This document shows, piece after piece, positions 30,323 to 32,028 of a stretch of DNA of 32,028 nucleotides (positions are counted from its first letter, which is position 1; every line of letters begins with the position of its first letter). The stretch lies in the NCBI GenBank assembly GCA_023512415.1, contig JAILZQ010000017.1, forward strand, positions 1 to 32,028. Direction: 5' to 3'. This DNA is from Geminicoccaceae bacterium (GTDB taxonomy: Bacteria > Pseudomonadota > Alphaproteobacteria > Geminicoccales > Geminicoccaceae). The notes under the pieces were generated by a model. It was not told the DNA's origin. It saw only the letters and a list, made by a program, of their open reading frames with translations, and ran no database searches. The translations under genes and the position numbers were made by a program.

Positions 30323-31695
30323 CAGCCCTCCCCCGCGAGCACGAGGAGGTCGACCGGCCGCTCGAGCCCCTCGACGCGGCGCCCGGGGCACGACGCCCAA
30401 ACCGCCGCCGGGCGGGCACCTTGGGCTTCGGCGAGCTGCCAGGCCTCGAGCTCGATCACGGCGGTGGCTCCCTCGCGTTTGCAGTGCTTCTCGAGCTTGG
30501 CGGCGCGGTTCACCGCCTCACCGATCACCGTGTACTCCAGACGCTCGGCGTCGCCCACCGTGCCGAACAGCACCCGGCCCGTCGCGAGCGCGGCGTTGAC
30601 GGGCGGGGCGGGCAGGCCGCGCGCCAGCCGGTCGGCCCGCCAGCGCGCGGCCTCGGCCACGAGCTCCTCGACCGCGCGCAACGCTTGGGCGGCCCAGCTC
30701 GGGCTCGGCCGGGTGGCGCCGAAGCTCGCGAGGATCCCGTCGCCGAGGAACTTGTCGATGCTGCCGCCGTGTTTGCGGACCACGCCGACGATGCAGGCCT
30801 GGTACTCCGAGAGCAACTCCATCACCGCCCGGGGCGGTGCCGCCGCGACGAACCGGCTGAAGCCACGCAGGTCGACGAACAGGATCGCCGCCTCGCGCAG
30901 CTCGGCCTGGCCCGGCCGCAGCTCGAGGCTCTCGTTGCGGATCCGGCCCGCCACCTCGGGCGCGAAAAAGCGGGAGAGATCGGCCGCCGCCTGCTGCTCG
31001 GTGGCGGCGCGGACGAGGAGCTTGCGGCCGCGGTGCAGCGCGAGGGCGAGGATCGCGGTCGTCGCGAGGATCGAGAGGACCTTGTCGACCTCGGCGCCGA
31101 TCAGGATGGCGTAGGACATCGCGTACTCCGGAAAGCTCCGGGTGACACCGACCGAGGGCTGCTCGGCGAGCGCCCAGCCCAGGAGCACGAGCCAGCCGAG
31201 CGCGCCGAGGCCACCCGTGAGCAGGACGAGGCCGGGCTCGAAACGCAGCGCGCGGAGCGCGATCAGAACGAAAAGGTACATGAGCGTGGGCGCGCGAAGA
31301 TACATCGCCGCCGGCTGGCCGTATTGGAGATGGAAGCTCCAGATCGTGACCATCAGCACCGTGACGTCGATCGCCGCCGAGGCCACGAGGAGTCCGCGGC
31401 GAAGGCGGCCGTGCAGGGCCAGGGTCGATCGGGCCAAGGTGAACAGGAGGTAGAAGCCCAAGGCGATCGGCACGGGCTCGAACGGCACCGTCGGGGGAAA
31501 TGCTTTGGGGGTGAGGGTGTAGACTGCCGCGAAGAAGACGAGCGCCGCGGCCTGCACGAGGCTCACCAGGACCTCCGAGGAGTCCTGCTCGTGGCGGATC
31601 GCAGCTGCGACCGAAGGAGGCACCCGCTCGGGCGAAGGCCCCCCGAGCACCAGCCCGCCGAACCGAGCGAGCGCCCCTCCCGTGATCCCGATCAT
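30322..31695 (-). CDS. Membrane-bound class III adenylate/guanylate cyclase
   Basis: This 457-residue protein has about six membrane helices (between residues 43 and 222) followed by a cytoplasmic class III cyclase domain (about 265-425). The metal-binding aspartates are D275 (ILFVDLRGFS) and D319 (DKFLGDGILASFG). Later motifs are GRVLFGTVGDAERLEYTVIGEAVNRAAKLE (373-402) with N396. The usual transition-state arginine position holds K400, as far as I recall also seen in related rhizobial cyclases. It should make cAMP (or cGMP) from the nucleotide triphosphate at the inner membrane; the sensor input is unknown. ATG 31695 is chosen because GGGGAAGGGGAAG lies just upstream and the longer frame reads into the tRNA. 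The stop overlaps the dehalogenase start. Confidence 0.9.
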   Translation of the reverse strand: MIGITGGALARFGGLVLGGPSPERVPPSVAAAIRHEQDSSEVLVSLVQAAALVFFAAVYTLTPKAFPPTVPFEPVPIALGFYLLFTLARSTLALHGRLRRGLLVASAAIDVTVLMVTIWSFHLQYGQPAAMYLRAPTLMYLFVLIALRALRFEPGLVLLTGGLGALGWLVLLGWALAEQPSVGVTRSFPEYAMSYAILIGAEVDKVLSILATTAILALALHRGRKLLVRAATEQQAAADLSRFFAPEVAGRIRNESLELRPGQAELREAAILFVDLRGFSRFVAAAPPRAVMELLSEYQACIVGVVRKHGGSIDKFLGDGILASFGATRPSPSWAAQALRAVEELVAEAARWRADRLARGLPAPPVNAALATGRVLFGTVGDAERLEYTVIGEAVNRAAKLEKHCKREGATAVIELEAWQLAEAQGARPAAVWASCPGRRVEGLERPVDLLVLAGEG

Positions 31696-31962
31696 CGGCT
31701 TCCCCTTCCCCAGGCGCACGACGATGGTCGCCCGGTTGGACTGCCGGCAAGGCCGCGCTCGCCCACGGCGCTTCACGATCGCGCGCTCGTACCCATCGGC
31801 GGCGCCGAACCGGATCGCCTCGGACCGAGCACCGGCCGATCCGTGCTCCAAAGGAAGGTCGACGGCCTGGCGGCGAGCGATGCGGGCGCTTCGATGCTGC
31901 ATTGCAGCAGAGCCGCTGGCGGATCGGCCGGGGGCGCCCACATGACGTGGCGCGGCCGCCGC

Positions 31963-32028
31963 GGAGGGGTGGCCGAGTGGCTGAAGGCGGCGGTTTGCTA
32001 AACCGTTATAGGGCCTCAAAGCCCTATC
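31963..32028 (+). tRNA. tRNA-Ser (anticodon GCU), 3' end cut by window edge
   Basis: The 5' acceptor strand GGAGGGG (31963-31969) is followed by T8, a D arm GGCCGAGTGGCTGAAGGC typical of serine tRNAs, and an anticodon stem-loop with stems 31990-31994 and 32002-32006 and loop TTGCTAA. The anticodon GCT is at 31997-31999 and reads AGC/AGU codons. A long class II variable arm (GGGC/GCCC stem) begins at about 32007. The T arm and 3' acceptor strand lie beyond the window. Confidence 0.95.

Noticed and set aside
31895-31909. Small perfect hairpin TGCTGC-ATT-GCAGCA before the tRNA
   Set aside because: A 6-bp stem is short, with no U-tract and no clear link to a transcript end, so it was left out of the features.
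31696-32019. N-terminal extension of the adenylate cyclase into the tRNA
   Set aside because: The upstream frame runs antisense through the tRNA-Ser gene. A strong Shine-Dalgarno precedes ATG 31695, which starts a normal membrane domain.

Overview
The window is very GC-rich chromosomal DNA with densely packed genes, many GTG starts, and frequent ATGA/GTGA start-stop overlaps. The gene set points to an alphaproteobacterium, probably of the Rhodospirillales or a neighbouring order: a TRAP transporter, an ArsR-methyltransferase/metF/metH methionine operon, mlaA-mlaC, an SSS-type sensor kinase, and CtrA-like direct repeats in promoters. No phage, insertion sequence, CRISPR array or rRNA was seen. 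The one RNA gene is a tRNA-Ser(GCU) cut by the right edge. The clade call rests on gene content only; no phylogenetic marker was tested.

Left part (1-8090). A leftward SDR oxidoreductase and archease pair (archease cut by the left edge) is divergent from a rightward five-gene unit. That unit is a Tat-exported TRAP binding protein, DctQ, DctM, an amidase-signature hydrolase and a 54-residue membrane peptide. Two strong hairpins separate the binding protein from the permeases. A convergent agmatinase/guanidinobutyrase-family ureohydrolase and a divergent PlsC-like acyltransferase follow. Together the genes suggest uptake and hydrolysis of an amide or guanidino compound, which is inference.

Middle part (8091-20392). 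A gene-free block is followed by a HerA-like ATPase divergent from a PAS-GGDEF-EAL protein; each promoter side carries a TTAACC-N5-TTAACC-like repeat. Next comes a leftward methionine operon (ArsR-methyltransferase, metF, metH). A second gene-free block of about 0.8 kb follows, then a small unknown gene, and then mlaA-mlaC for outer-membrane phospholipid trafficking.

Right part (20429-32028). A leftward four-gene signalling operon encodes a single-domain response regulator, a membrane-anchored PAS/pseudo-kinase fused to a DEDDh exonuclease, a 64-residue two-helix membrane protein, and a sodium/solute-symporter histidine kinase. Rightward are the ABC-F factor EttA, a small lipoprotein and a voltage-sensor potassium channel with a cyclic-nucleotide-binding domain. 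Convergent with these are a membrane adenylate cyclase and a haloacetate (fluoroacetate) dehalogenase with the full active-site residue set. The cyclase and the cyclic-nucleotide-binding channel make a plausible local signalling pair.

The most unusual item is the sensor-exonuclease fusion inside the two-component operon. Next are the cyclase/channel/dehalogenase neighbourhood, the three CtrA-like sites and the MlaA that lacks a lipoprotein cysteine.
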